From: Erysipelotrichaceae bacterium
GTDB lineage: Bacteria; Bacillota_I; Bacilli_A; Erysipelotrichales; Erysipelotrichaceae
DNA: 64,000 bases
Assembly (NCBI GenBank): GCA_017419165.1
Contig: JAFOLW010000048.1
Coordinates: forward strand, 1 to 64,000
Direction: 5' to 3'
The stretch's first letter is position 1. Every line of letters begins with the position of its first letter. The position numbers and the translations under genes are program-made. The notes under the pieces are model-generated. The model had not been told where the DNA came from and ran no database searches. It was given only the letters and a program-made list of their open reading frames with translations. Shown in pieces: positions 26,573-34,337 of this stretch.

Positions 26573-26616
26573 GCGTAAACGCTTCCATTTCTTCTTTTTT
26601 CATTCGTTCATACAAT
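26573..26616 (+). promoter_or_regulatory. cre-like site and -10 box before the PTS gene
   Basis: GCGTAAACGCTTCCA (26573-26587) matches the CcpA cre consensus except in its first two positions. A TACAAT -10 box is at 26611-26616, and AAGGAG lies before the ATG at 26648. The cre-like site would sit just upstream of or over the -35 region, fitting catabolite control. The match is imperfect. Confidence 0.45.
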
Positions 26617-26647
26617 GGATTTGTAAGAAATAAGGAGACAGATATAT

Positions 26648-28048
26648 ATGGCAAAGAATCACGATTCATTAGCGAAAGAGATCATTGAAAAATTAGGCGG
26701 TCCCGCCAATATTTCCAGGATCTTCCATTGCGCAACGAGATTAAGAGTACAGCTCGTCAACAGAGATGCTGCCGATCTTGAAGAAGTCAAGAAGATCGCC
26801 GGTGTCATGGGCGCGATCGATTCCGTCGGCGGCGTCCAGGTCATCATCGGCAACGACGTCAACAAGGTCTTCGATGCAGCGCTTGCCTTATACCCCGATA
26901 TGGAAAGAGGCGAAAACACAGACGAGAATCTCGACGAAAACACAGACGAAAAACAAAACATTTTCTCGAAACTGCTCAACGTCCTGTCTTCCCTGATCGG
27001 ACCGGCGATCCCGCTGATCATGGTCTCAGGCCTGCTGACGGCAGTGCTGACGATATTGACGAAGTGGGCAGGTCTTTCGGCAGAGTCTACGACGTATACG
27101 ATCCTCAATGTCGCAGCGAATTGTGCATTGTATTTCCTTCCGATCTATATCGCCTATACGGCGGCGAAGAAGTTCGGTACGGATGTCATGATCTCGCTGT
27201 TCATCGGTGCTTTCATGATCCATCCGGAGATCATCGGACTGGGCGATCAGGGAGCCTTCGTTTCTCTGTTCGGTCTTCCGGTCAAGACAGCCAACTACAC
27301 TAGCACGCTGATCCCGATCATCTTATCGATCTGGGCTCTCAAGTATGTTGAAAAACTGTCTGCGAAGATCGTTCCGGATTCCATCAAGTTCGTCTTCCGT
27401 CCGTTCCTGACGGTCTTACTGATGATCCCGCTCACTCTTTGCGTCACCGGTCCGATCGGCAGCTACTGCGGTGATCTGCTGAACACGGTCATGACTTCGA
27501 TCAACAGCGTCGCTCCTTGGGCTTCCGTGCTGGTCATCGGCTGCCTGGCTCCGCTGCTGGTACTTACAGGCATGCATTTTGCGCTGATCCCGCTGGTCTT
27601 CATGGAGTTTGCGACTGTCGGCTATGACAACATGCTGTTCAATGCTTTCATCGGTATGAACTTCTCGCAGTTCGGCGTCGCTCTGGCTGCTTTCCTTAAG
27701 ACGAAGAATCCGAACCTCAAAGAACTTGCCGGATCCTGTGCAGTCACAGCTTTCCTGGCCGGTGTCACCGAGCCGACGCTCTACGGCATTTGCTTAAGGA
27801 TGAAGAAGCCTTTATATGCGACATGGATCGCCTGCATCGCCAACGCCGTCTTCTGCGCTATCTTCGGTGTCAAGGTCTTCAGCTTCGGTGCACCGTCCTT
27901 CTTCACGATGCCGATCTTCATGAATCCGGACGGAACGATGTCGAACTTCTATCTCGCCATCGCAGCTGCTGCGCTGACCATTGCGGTCGCTTTCGCGGCA
28001 ACCTGGATCCTGGGCTTTGATGACAGCGTCTACGGAAAAGAAAACTAA
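26648..28048 (+). CDS. PTS EIIBC permease, glucose/beta-glucoside/sucrose class
   Basis: 466 residues. The N-terminal EIIB domain (1-80) has the phosphorylated Cys28 in IFHCATRLRVQ. After an Asn/Asp/Glu-rich linker (about 92-105) comes an EIIC domain with around ten membrane helices and the sugar-loop motif GVTEPTLYGI. It imports and phosphorylates a sugar. There is no EIIA domain, so it must borrow one, such as a glucose-type EIIA encoded elsewhere. The neighbours are a PRD regulator and a metallo-beta-lactamase-fold hydrolase; no glycosidase is nearby. The sugar cannot be named. Confidence 0.92.
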   Translation: MAKNHDSLAKEIIEKLGGPANISRIFHCATRLRVQLVNRDAADLEEVKKIAGVMGAIDSVGGVQVIIGNDVNKVFDAALALYPDMERGENTDENLDENTDEKQNIFSKLLNVLSSLIGPAIPLIMVSGLLTAVLTILTKWAGLSAESTTYTILNVAANCALYFLPIYIAYTAAKKFGTDVMISLFIGAFMIHPEIIGLGDQGAFVSLFGLPVKTANYTSTLIPIILSIWALKYVEKLSAKIVPDSIKFVFRPFLTVLLMIPLTLCVTGPIGSYCGDLLNTVMTSINSVAPWASVLVIGCLAPLLVLTGMHFALIPLVFMEFATVGYDNMLFNAFIGMNFSQFGVALAAFLKTKNPNLKELAGSCAVTAFLAGVTEPTLYGICLRMKKPLYATWIACIANAVFCAIFGVKVFSFGAPSFFTMPIFMNPDGTMSNFYLAIAAAALTIAVAFAATWILGFDDSVYGKEN

Positions 28049-28060
28049 AAAACACTGATC

Positions 28061-28085
28061 GGATCGCTGACTGCGTCGGCGATCC
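28061..28085 (+). terminator. Hairpin after the PTS gene, weak terminator
   Basis: GGATCGC (28061-28067) and GCGATCC (28079-28085) can pair, but only GTCTT follows, so read-through into the next gene is likely. Confidence 0.4.
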
Positions 28086-28104
28086 GTCTTAGAAGGGATT
28101 GTTT

Positions 28105-28968
28105 ATGTATTCTACAGGGATCAATAAAGTCGAAAGAATAAGTGATGATCTCTACATGATCACGGAGACCGAAAGCATCCATTCTTATCTTCTCATCGGC
28201 GAAGATAAAGCTTTACTGATCGATGCGGGATGGGGCTATGAGGACATTCATCCTTTGATCGAAGACATCACGGACAGGGAAGTTATGCTGGTACTGACGC
28301 ACGGCGATCCCGATCACGGCCTGGGAGCTGTGCATTTCAAGGATTTCTATATCCATCCCCTGGATTATGGAAAACTGTTGAACAATGACAACTATGAAGA
28401 AAGAAAAGGCATGCTGAAGCATCGCTTTGAAAAGCTTCCGGAGCTTGTCGGCTTTATCGACGAGGAAGCCTACTGTCATTCAAGGTTCTCCAAGGAGACG
28501 AACGTCCATTTCCTCTTCGATCATCAGATCATCGATCTGGGAAACAAACATGTCGAATGCATCCTGACTCCCGGACACAGCTACGGTCATCTCATGTTCC
28601 TGGAAAAGGAAACGGGAAGGCTCTTCTCCGGTGACCAGCTTGTCGATCATCACAACATCTGGCACTTTCTAAGTCACGATGAACAGGCACCGTTTCAGAC
28701 GACTTTGAATTCTTTGAAGAGTCTGAAAGAGAGGGAAACGGAGATCACCAAGATCTATCCTGCCCACGCCAAAACGCCGATCGAAAAGAAATGTCTGGAC
28801 GAACTGATCGAATGTTTCGAATATGAACTGGAAGCCAATTACAGAAACGATCTCCCGTTTCATTGCTACCGGGGAGACGGCTACAGGCACTTCTATAGAT
28901 CCGTTGATCTGATCTATTCCGATGAGCGGCTGGAAGAATACCTCGGCCACCCGATCTCAAGAGACTGA
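28105..28968 (+). CDS. Metallo-beta-lactamase-fold hydrolase
   Basis: 287 residues. The metal-binding motif HGDPDH (in LTHGDPDHGLG) and the later GHSYGHLMF, FSGDQLVD and YPAHAKTP segments supply the usual two-metal ligands. The fold is shared by glyoxalase II-like and other hydrolases; the substrate is not evident. It follows the EIIBC gene by 56 bases with only a weak hairpin between, so it may act on the imported phosphosugar or a product of it. The ATG at 28105 has AGAAGGGA 6 bases upstream; an in-frame TTG at 28099 is less likely. Confidence 0.88.
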   Translation: MYSTGINKVERISDDLYMITETESIHSYLLIGEDKALLIDAGWGYEDIHPLIEDITDREVMLVLTHGDPDHGLGAVHFKDFYIHPLDYGKLLNNDNYEERKGMLKHRFEKLPELVGFIDEEAYCHSRFSKETNVHFLFDHQIIDLGNKHVECILTPGHSYGHLMFLEKETGRLFSGDQLVDHHNIWHFLSHDEQAPFQTTLNSLKSLKERETEITKIYPAHAKTPIEKKCLDELIECFEYELEANYRNDLPFHCYRGDGYRHFYRSVDLIYSDERLEEYLGHPISRD

Positions 28969-28992
28969 CAGCCCCGAAAAGGGGCTGTTTTT
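28968..28992. terminator. Terminator between convergent hydrolase and TIR genes
   Basis: Eight-base arms ACAGCCCC (28968-28975) and GGGGCTGT (28981-28988) with a T run after it. It serves the plus-strand hydrolase gene and lies just beyond the stop of the minus-strand TIR gene. Confidence 0.9.
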
Positions 28993-28996
28993 CTTT

Positions 28997-31036
28997 CTAT
29001 TGGTCGATATTGACAAATCCGCATTGCTTCAGTATGAATTCTTTGAGTTTATTGAAGAAGCCGTCGCCGTCACTGGTGTCGATGCGTCCGCTGAACAGTG
29101 TTACCGGCAAGAAGATCATGTCTTTGCGTTCTTCCCTGCTCAGGTCACCGATCGTGAACAGGACCTTCAGCGGGATGGCACCGGGATCCGCGTAGGATCC
29201 GCCGTATTCCTTGACCTTGGCGACCTTCGGTGTTTTGACGATGTCCAGGACCCTCGATCCGACCAGGACCCGGAAGGAGAAGGCGATGTCTCGCGAAGCG
29301 ATCTTGTCCGGCGTTCCTTCGAAGCATTTCAAGAATCTCTGCAGCAAGAGCTCGATCTCGTTGAAGTCGACTTTCCACAGGTTGGAACGGCGCTTGATCA
29401 GTTCGAGCAGTTCGACATATTCATACCAGGTCTCTTTGTTTCGCAGATCGGTGATCTTGGAAAGATCCCAGTTTTCCAGATAGAGATGGGAACCGATGGC
29501 CTGGATCTCATCGAGGATCTCACAGTTGTCGAAAAATTCGGAGAAGGCATACTGCAGTTCTTCGATCGAGACTTCTTTTTCACCGGTATCCAGATATAAG
29601 GAATGCAGGTAGTAGTTTTTCGGCCGGATATCGTCCGGCAGCAGTCCGCTGCATTGTAAGGTATTGGAGAAGACCGAATTGTAGAAGATGTCGATGAGCC
29701 TCTTGAGTTCGTGATTGAACGGCTTGTTCTGATCGAAGAGGCAGGAATGGACCGGATCCAGACCGCCGGTATCGCGGTCTTTGACGATGTAGTTGCGGTA
29801 GAAGAGGGAACGGCTGTAGTCGTCGACCTTGTCCTGGGCCTGGGTGCCGTTCATGTGGGTCTGGCAGAAGGACTGCATCGAGATGGTCTTGAGGGTCACC
29901 AGGAAAGCGTTGATGCGTTCCTGCGGGATGCCCATGGCTTTGGCCAGCAGGACGTTGGCGTCGTGGTCCATCGCCAGATTGGAACAGAAGCGAAGGAAAT
30001 AGCGTCCGTGCAGATCGATCGGCGAGGACCAGTTTTCTCTTATGCAGTAGACGGAGGTCTCTTCGCAGATGCCGTTCCATGCGTCGATGACTTCCTGGGT
30101 GGAGGAGCTCCGGCTCTTCTGGTGGATGAATGGAGTCATCTGGTCGTTGTTTAACAAGATCGTGAGCGATCCGTTCTGCAGCAGTTTGATGAATGCTTCC
30201 TTATCCTCACCTTCCGATAAAAGGAGTTCGGAAAAATAAGGATCGTAGAGGATCATGTTGAGCCTGACGATGACTTGTTTGTTGTGGAAGAAGGATAACG
30301 AGAAATTGCGTTTCTTGAACTGTTTCAGGTATTCTCTGACCTGCAGGGAATGAAAACCTTCTTTTTCGAATTCTTTATAATAGATGTCCTCCTCATCGTA
30401 AAAGATCTCCGGCAGCCATTGGTTGTCCAAGGCAAAGGGATAGACGGTGGACGGGGCCAGGTCGGCCGGGTAGACTTTGTAGTAGATGTTGTTGCCCGCA
30501 TTGTCAAAAGCTTTTTCCGGCAGGGAGTTCTGGTTGATGAAGCCGTTGTCTTCGTCGCTGCGGACCAGATAGGATCGGCTTTCTTCGATGCCTTTTTTGT
30601 TGATGGCGGAATAAAGTTTCTTCATCGCGTCGATCGTCACTTCGCCATAGGCACTGAGTTGTATGTACTGGTACTGCTGCAGGTGTTTTTTGATCGCTTC
30701 ACCGGTCTCGTCCTTGCGGAACCAGGACGGGTGGATCTGCCCGATGACGACGAAGAACAGACGGAAACGATCGACTCCTTCTTCTTCCATCCGTTTTAAG
30801 GAGATACTGAGTTCTCTCAGGACCTCATCCCGGCGGAGCGAGGATGAGGAAAGGATACCGAGGGTGACGTCGGCTTCGTTCAATGCGGTATCGATGTCGG
30901 CCGCCCACTTGTCTCCTAAAGAGAGGTTATTGGAGTCGATCCAGACATCGATGCCGTGACGTTTCAGGTAGCGGGCGATGCCGTTCGCACAGGCATGGTC
31001 CTGGTGGGAATAACTGATAAATACTTTTTCAGCCAT
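28997..31036 (-). CDS. TIR-domain protein with large unassigned C-terminal region
   Basis: 679 residues. The N-terminal 130 residues are a bacterial TIR domain: VFISYSHQDHACANGI, DVWIDSNNLSLGDKW, a LGILSSSS strand and the probable catalytic Glu75 in VLREL. Bacterial TIR domains cleave NAD and often make cyclic ADP-ribose signals for immunity. The remaining 540 residues match nothing I recognise; they are acidic and aromatic-rich without membrane helices or a signal peptide, and could be a sensor. GGAGG precedes the ATG. It is divergent from a membrane RyR-domain gene with 148 bases between them, suggesting one module. A defence role is inferred, not shown. Confidence 0.85.
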   Translation of the reverse strand: MAEKVFISYSHQDHACANGIARYLKRHGIDVWIDSNNLSLGDKWAADIDTALNEADVTLGILSSSSLRRDEVLRELSISLKRMEEEGVDRFRLFFVVIGQIHPSWFRKDETGEAIKKHLQQYQYIQLSAYGEVTIDAMKKLYSAINKKGIEESRSYLVRSDEDNGFINQNSLPEKAFDNAGNNIYYKVYPADLAPSTVYPFALDNQWLPEIFYDEEDIYYKEFEKEGFHSLQVREYLKQFKKRNFSLSFFHNKQVIVRLNMILYDPYFSELLLSEGEDKEAFIKLLQNGSLTILLNNDQMTPFIHQKSRSSSTQEVIDAWNGICEETSVYCIRENWSSPIDLHGRYFLRFCSNLAMDHDANVLLAKAMGIPQERINAFLVTLKTISMQSFCQTHMNGTQAQDKVDDYSRSLFYRNYIVKDRDTGGLDPVHSCLFDQNKPFNHELKRLIDIFYNSVFSNTLQCSGLLPDDIRPKNYYLHSLYLDTGEKEVSIEELQYAFSEFFDNCEILDEIQAIGSHLYLENWDLSKITDLRNKETWYEYVELLELIKRRSNLWKVDFNEIELLLQRFLKCFEGTPDKIASRDIAFSFRVLVGSRVLDIVKTPKVAKVKEYGGSYADPGAIPLKVLFTIGDLSREERKDMIFLPVTLFSGRIDTSDGDGFFNKLKEFILKQCGFVNIDQ

Positions 31037-31077
31037 AGGTCCTCCGTGAATGATCTTTACATATATCTTATACGTTC

Positions 31078-31144
31078 ATTATAAGCGATAAGTCTCATAA
31101 ATTTGCAGGGCATATCCTTTAGAGAAATGGGCTTCATGTATAAT
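31078..31144. promoter_or_regulatory. Divergent promoters of the TIR and RyR genes
   Basis: A minus-strand TATAAT at 31078-31083 can serve the TIR gene and a plus-strand TATAAT at 31139-31144 the RyR gene. Neither has a good -35 hexamer at normal spacing. The two boxes are 55 bases apart, so a single regulator could control both. No inverted repeat stands out. Confidence 0.55.
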
Positions 31145-31184
31145 GAAGTCAAAGAAGCTAACAGTTTCGGAAAGGAGATCATCG

Positions 31185-32996
31185 ATGTCACTTGTCATTT
31201 TTGCGGCTTTACTGGTATGTGTTGGGGGTATCATCAAGGCATACAGAGACCGTGCCGATATACAGAAAGCATCTCTGACCATGACCGCTGCCATTTCTTT
31301 GGCGATCTCCATCCTGGTCTTTCCTTATTATCTGAAAAGCAGTGACTTGCTCATAGCGGTCATCGAAGCTTTTCATGCGGGCGTTTCGGGCATCGCACTG
31401 AGCGTCAACGGCGATATCCCTTATGAACTGGAACTGAGCGAAGCACAGCTGAAGATCTACCGTTTCTTCTTATACAATCTCTATATCTTCGGGCCGATCG
31501 CCGGTTCGATGTTTCTGATCACGTTCTCCGCCAACGTGAAGAACGCCTTGTCTTTTTTCGGTCAGAAGAAGTACTATGTCTTTTCGACGCTGAACGATCA
31601 GAGCATCGCGATCGCCGAAAGCATCTTTGACAAGAAGACCGGCAGCAAGTTCATCTTCTGTAATGTCGATGAGCCTGAGATCGATCTGGCCAACCGCGTC
31701 CGCGGAGTCCATGGGATCATGCTGAAGATCGGTGAACACGAACTGAAACTGAGAAAAAACAAGAAATACGAATTCTTTGAGATCTACGAGGAAGACAAGA
31801 AGCGCATCACGGCGACGGCAAAGCTGTGCGAAGAGCTTCCCAAAAAGAAGAATTATGACGATGAGAACATCATCGTGCGCATCTTTGCGGATGCTTCGCA
31901 AAGAGAACTGATCCTCAACCTGGATGAGCAGTATTCCGAAGAACTTTACCTGCGTCATATCGATGAGGACCGCAGCCTGGCTCTGGAAGTCCTGTCGCTG
32001 GCAAAGGAAGATCTCTGCAGGAAGAAGGGGAATCACACGGCGATCCTCTGCGACTCTGCTTTGGGCATCACCTTGCTGAAAGACCTCTTGTGTCTGAGCG
32101 TGAGCGATGAAGAATATTCGATCACTCTGATCTCGCCGGATGCAGAAGCCTTCCGGGACGATCTCATGAAACAGGTACCGGAGTTTGAGCAGTATGCCGT
32201 CGACTTTATCGAACGGTCCTACGGAAGTGAAGCTTCGGCATTTGAAAAAGGAAAGGACTATGACTGCATCTTCGTCTTGTATGAAGACGATGAGCTTGCC
32301 TATAAGACGGCCGTGCAGATCCGCCGGGTCTTAAGTTCCTTCAGTGCACAGCTGAAGTGTCCGAAGATCTTGTGCTACGTAAGCGATCCGAGCCTGCACA
32401 AGATCATCAAGGAAGAGGAGATCGTGCTTTTCGGCGATCTGGAAAAGATGTGCAGCTACGACGTCCTGGTCAATCCGGGTCTGGAGAAGGCGGCGGAAAA
32501 AGTCCATCTGTCGTATCTCGGTATGGAGAAAGCGGATGAGGATGTTCTGGAGAACAGCGGTTTCTATGAGTACCAGAATCAGGAGTCTTCTTTTGCGGAG
32601 GCACTGGCTCTTGAATACAAGAAGGCTTACATCCTTTCGCAGAAAAAAGACGCTCAGGTATCCGACAGGGACTTCATCGATGCCTGGCTGGCGGAACACC
32701 TGGAAGAAGCGGCGGCCTGGGAACATGAACGCTGGAATGCCTACCAGAGGATCCACGGCTGGCGGAAGGCGGAGGGAGAAATGATCGGTTCGATCATCGA
32801 AAAATACAAGGGCGAACGGGCCAACGATCCCAAGCTGCGCTTACATCCGGCGATCGTCGACTATGGGGATCTTGAAAACGTTCAGAACGAAGTCAACGAG
32901 TGTTTCAAAAGATACGGCTCAGACAAGCGCGTGGATTACCTCGGTGCAGATAAGGACATCCTGAAGAAGATGACCTGGATCCTGGATGTGAAATAG
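31185..32996 (+). CDS. Membrane protein with Rossmann-like domains and C-terminal RyR domain
   Basis: 603 residues. Three or four membrane helices occupy about 1-115. A TrkA-N/Rossmann-like segment follows (KKYYVFSTLNDQSIAIAES, about 125-190), then a second such unit (NHTAILCDSALGITLLKDLL). The end carries a RyR-type domain, with HERWNAYQRIHGWR at 514 onward and LRLHPAIVDYGDL near 552. RyR domains are predicted nucleotide-binding modules in bacterial conflict systems. The likely form is a membrane effector or channel gated by a nucleotide. AAAGGAG lies 8 bases before the ATG at 31185; the earlier ATG at 31143 overlaps the -10 box. It pairs with the divergent TIR gene. Confidence 0.85.
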   Translation: MSLVIFAALLVCVGGIIKAYRDRADIQKASLTMTAAISLAISILVFPYYLKSSDLLIAVIEAFHAGVSGIALSVNGDIPYELELSEAQLKIYRFFLYNLYIFGPIAGSMFLITFSANVKNALSFFGQKKYYVFSTLNDQSIAIAESIFDKKTGSKFIFCNVDEPEIDLANRVRGVHGIMLKIGEHELKLRKNKKYEFFEIYEEDKKRITATAKLCEELPKKKNYDDENIIVRIFADASQRELILNLDEQYSEELYLRHIDEDRSLALEVLSLAKEDLCRKKGNHTAILCDSALGITLLKDLLCLSVSDEEYSITLISPDAEAFRDDLMKQVPEFEQYAVDFIERSYGSEASAFEKGKDYDCIFVLYEDDELAYKTAVQIRRVLSSFSAQLKCPKILCYVSDPSLHKIIKEEEIVLFGDLEKMCSYDVLVNPGLEKAAEKVHLSYLGMEKADEDVLENSGFYEYQNQESSFAEALALEYKKAYILSQKKDAQVSDRDFIDAWLAEHLEEAAAWEHERWNAYQRIHGWRKAEGEMIGSIIEKYKGERANDPKLRLHPAIVDYGDLENVQNEVNECFKRYGSDKRVDYLGADKDILKKMTWILDVK

Positions 32997-33017
32997 ACAG
33001 AGCGATCTGTCTTTTTT
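32995..33017 (+). terminator. Terminator of the RyR gene, GCGA loop
   Basis: AGACAGA (32995-33001), GCGA loop, TCTGTCT (33006-33012), then TTTTT. Confidence 0.92.
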
Positions 33018-33111
33018 CATGTCAAAAAGCGGAACTGTTAAAGAAAAGATCCCGTCCCTATAATGTAGGCAGGGAAGAACTCAAAAGATCATACTGTAGA
33101 AAGAGCTTGTT

Positions 33112-34245
33112 ATGGATCGTGAGGATATGAAAAGATCCGGACCTTTTTTTGATGTCCGGGAGCTGAACCATGAGATGCGCACACCGCTGAGCAGCATCCT
33201 TCTGCTGAGCAGGGATCTGAAGAAGGAAAGATCGCTGAAAACAAGGACGAAAGCCGTTCAGATCGAACGTTCCGCCCGTCATCTGCTCGATCTGGTCAAC
33301 AATGTACTGGATCTGAACAGGATCGAAGACGGAAGCTGTGAACTTCATGAAGAGCGTTTCGATCTGAAGGAACTGATGAACGATCTGAAGTTCCTGATCC
33401 TTCCTCTGACAAAAGAGAAGAAGATCCGCTTTACGGTCAGGGATGAGACTGAAAGCTTCGCTTATGAAGGCGATGTCTTGAAGCTGAAGCAGGTCCTGAT
33501 CAATGTCCTGGGCAATGCGGTCAGGTATACGCCGCGGAAAGGAAGCGTTCATTTCATTGCCAAGGCAATGAAAAAGGAAGAAGAATGCGATCTGCTTCAT
33601 TTCGAGATCACAGACAGCGGCGAAGGGATCGCGGAAGACCTCCTCCCGCGGATCTTTGAAGCTTATGCGACGGAAAAAGAACGGATCGGTTCTTCGGGAC
33701 CGGGCTTGTATATCACAAAGCGTTATCTCGATCTGATGAACGGAAAGATCGAGATCTTCAGTAAAAAATGGAAGGGAACAAAAGTCGTCATCGAAGTTCC
33801 TTTGAAAAGAGGGAGAGAGGAAAAGAAGCAAGATGTAAAAGGACCGTCTTTCGATCTGAGGGGGATCAAGGTCCTGATCGCGGAAGATGTGGTGATCAAT
33901 GCGCGGATCCTGGAGAATCTGTTACGGTCTTATGGGGCCGTGACGCAGATCGCCGAAAACGGAGAAAGGGCTCTGGAGATCTTCTCTCATAGTCCGGTCA
34001 ACGGATTTGACGTATTGCTGCTGGACGTGCATATGCCGTTGCTGGACGGAAGGCAGGTCACGGAGAGGATACGGCAAAGTCAGCGGGCAGACAGGGACGT
34101 GGGGATCATCGCATTGAGCGGGGACAGTTCGGGAAAGGACATCAGGGACAGCCTCGATGCGGGAATGGATGTTCATTTATGCAAACCGGTCGATCCGGAT
34201 CTGCTGATAAAGACGATAAAAGATCTGATAAAAAATAAAGACTGA
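33112..34245 (+). CDS. Soluble hybrid histidine kinase-response regulator
   Basis: 377 residues. The phosphorylated His20 lies in LNHEMRTPLSS at the very N-terminus. The ATP-binding part has the N box (INVLGNAVRYTP), the DSGEGIAEDL G1 box and SSGPGLYITKRYLDLM. From about 250 a receiver domain follows (KVLIAEDVVINARI, LLLDVHMPLLDG with the phosphoacceptor Asp, ALSGDSS, HLCKPVDPDLL). There is no sensor, membrane or PAS domain, and no partner gene, so the input is unknown. A TATAAT is at 33059-33064. The ribosome site is weak. Confidence 0.92.
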   Translation: MDREDMKRSGPFFDVRELNHEMRTPLSSILLLSRDLKKERSLKTRTKAVQIERSARHLLDLVNNVLDLNRIEDGSCELHEERFDLKELMNDLKFLILPLTKEKKIRFTVRDETESFAYEGDVLKLKQVLINVLGNAVRYTPRKGSVHFIAKAMKKEEECDLLHFEITDSGEGIAEDLLPRIFEAYATEKERIGSSGPGLYITKRYLDLMNGKIEIFSKKWKGTKVVIEVPLKRGREEKKQDVKGPSFDLRGIKVLIAEDVVINARILENLLRSYGAVTQIAENGERALEIFSHSPVNGFDVLLLDVHMPLLDGRQVTERIRQSQRADRDVGIIALSGDSSGKDIRDSLDAGMDVHLCKPVDPDLLIKTIKDLIKNKD

Positions 34246-34260
34246 GCGATCAGTCTTTTT
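34239..34260 (+). terminator. Terminator of the hybrid kinase gene, GCGA loop
   Basis: AGACTGA (34239-34245), GCGA loop, TCAGTCT (34250-34256), then TTTT. Confidence 0.92.
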
Positions 34261-34337
34261 CAATATCGGTGCCTTCTCCTGTTAAAATAAGATTGATATA
34301 AAACCGATCACAGAAATAATGACAAAGAGGTGAAGAC

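Noticed and set aside
31143-31185. Upstream start of the RyR protein at 31143
   Set aside because: This ATG overlaps the -10 box and lacks a ribosome site, while AAAGGAG fits the ATG at 31185.
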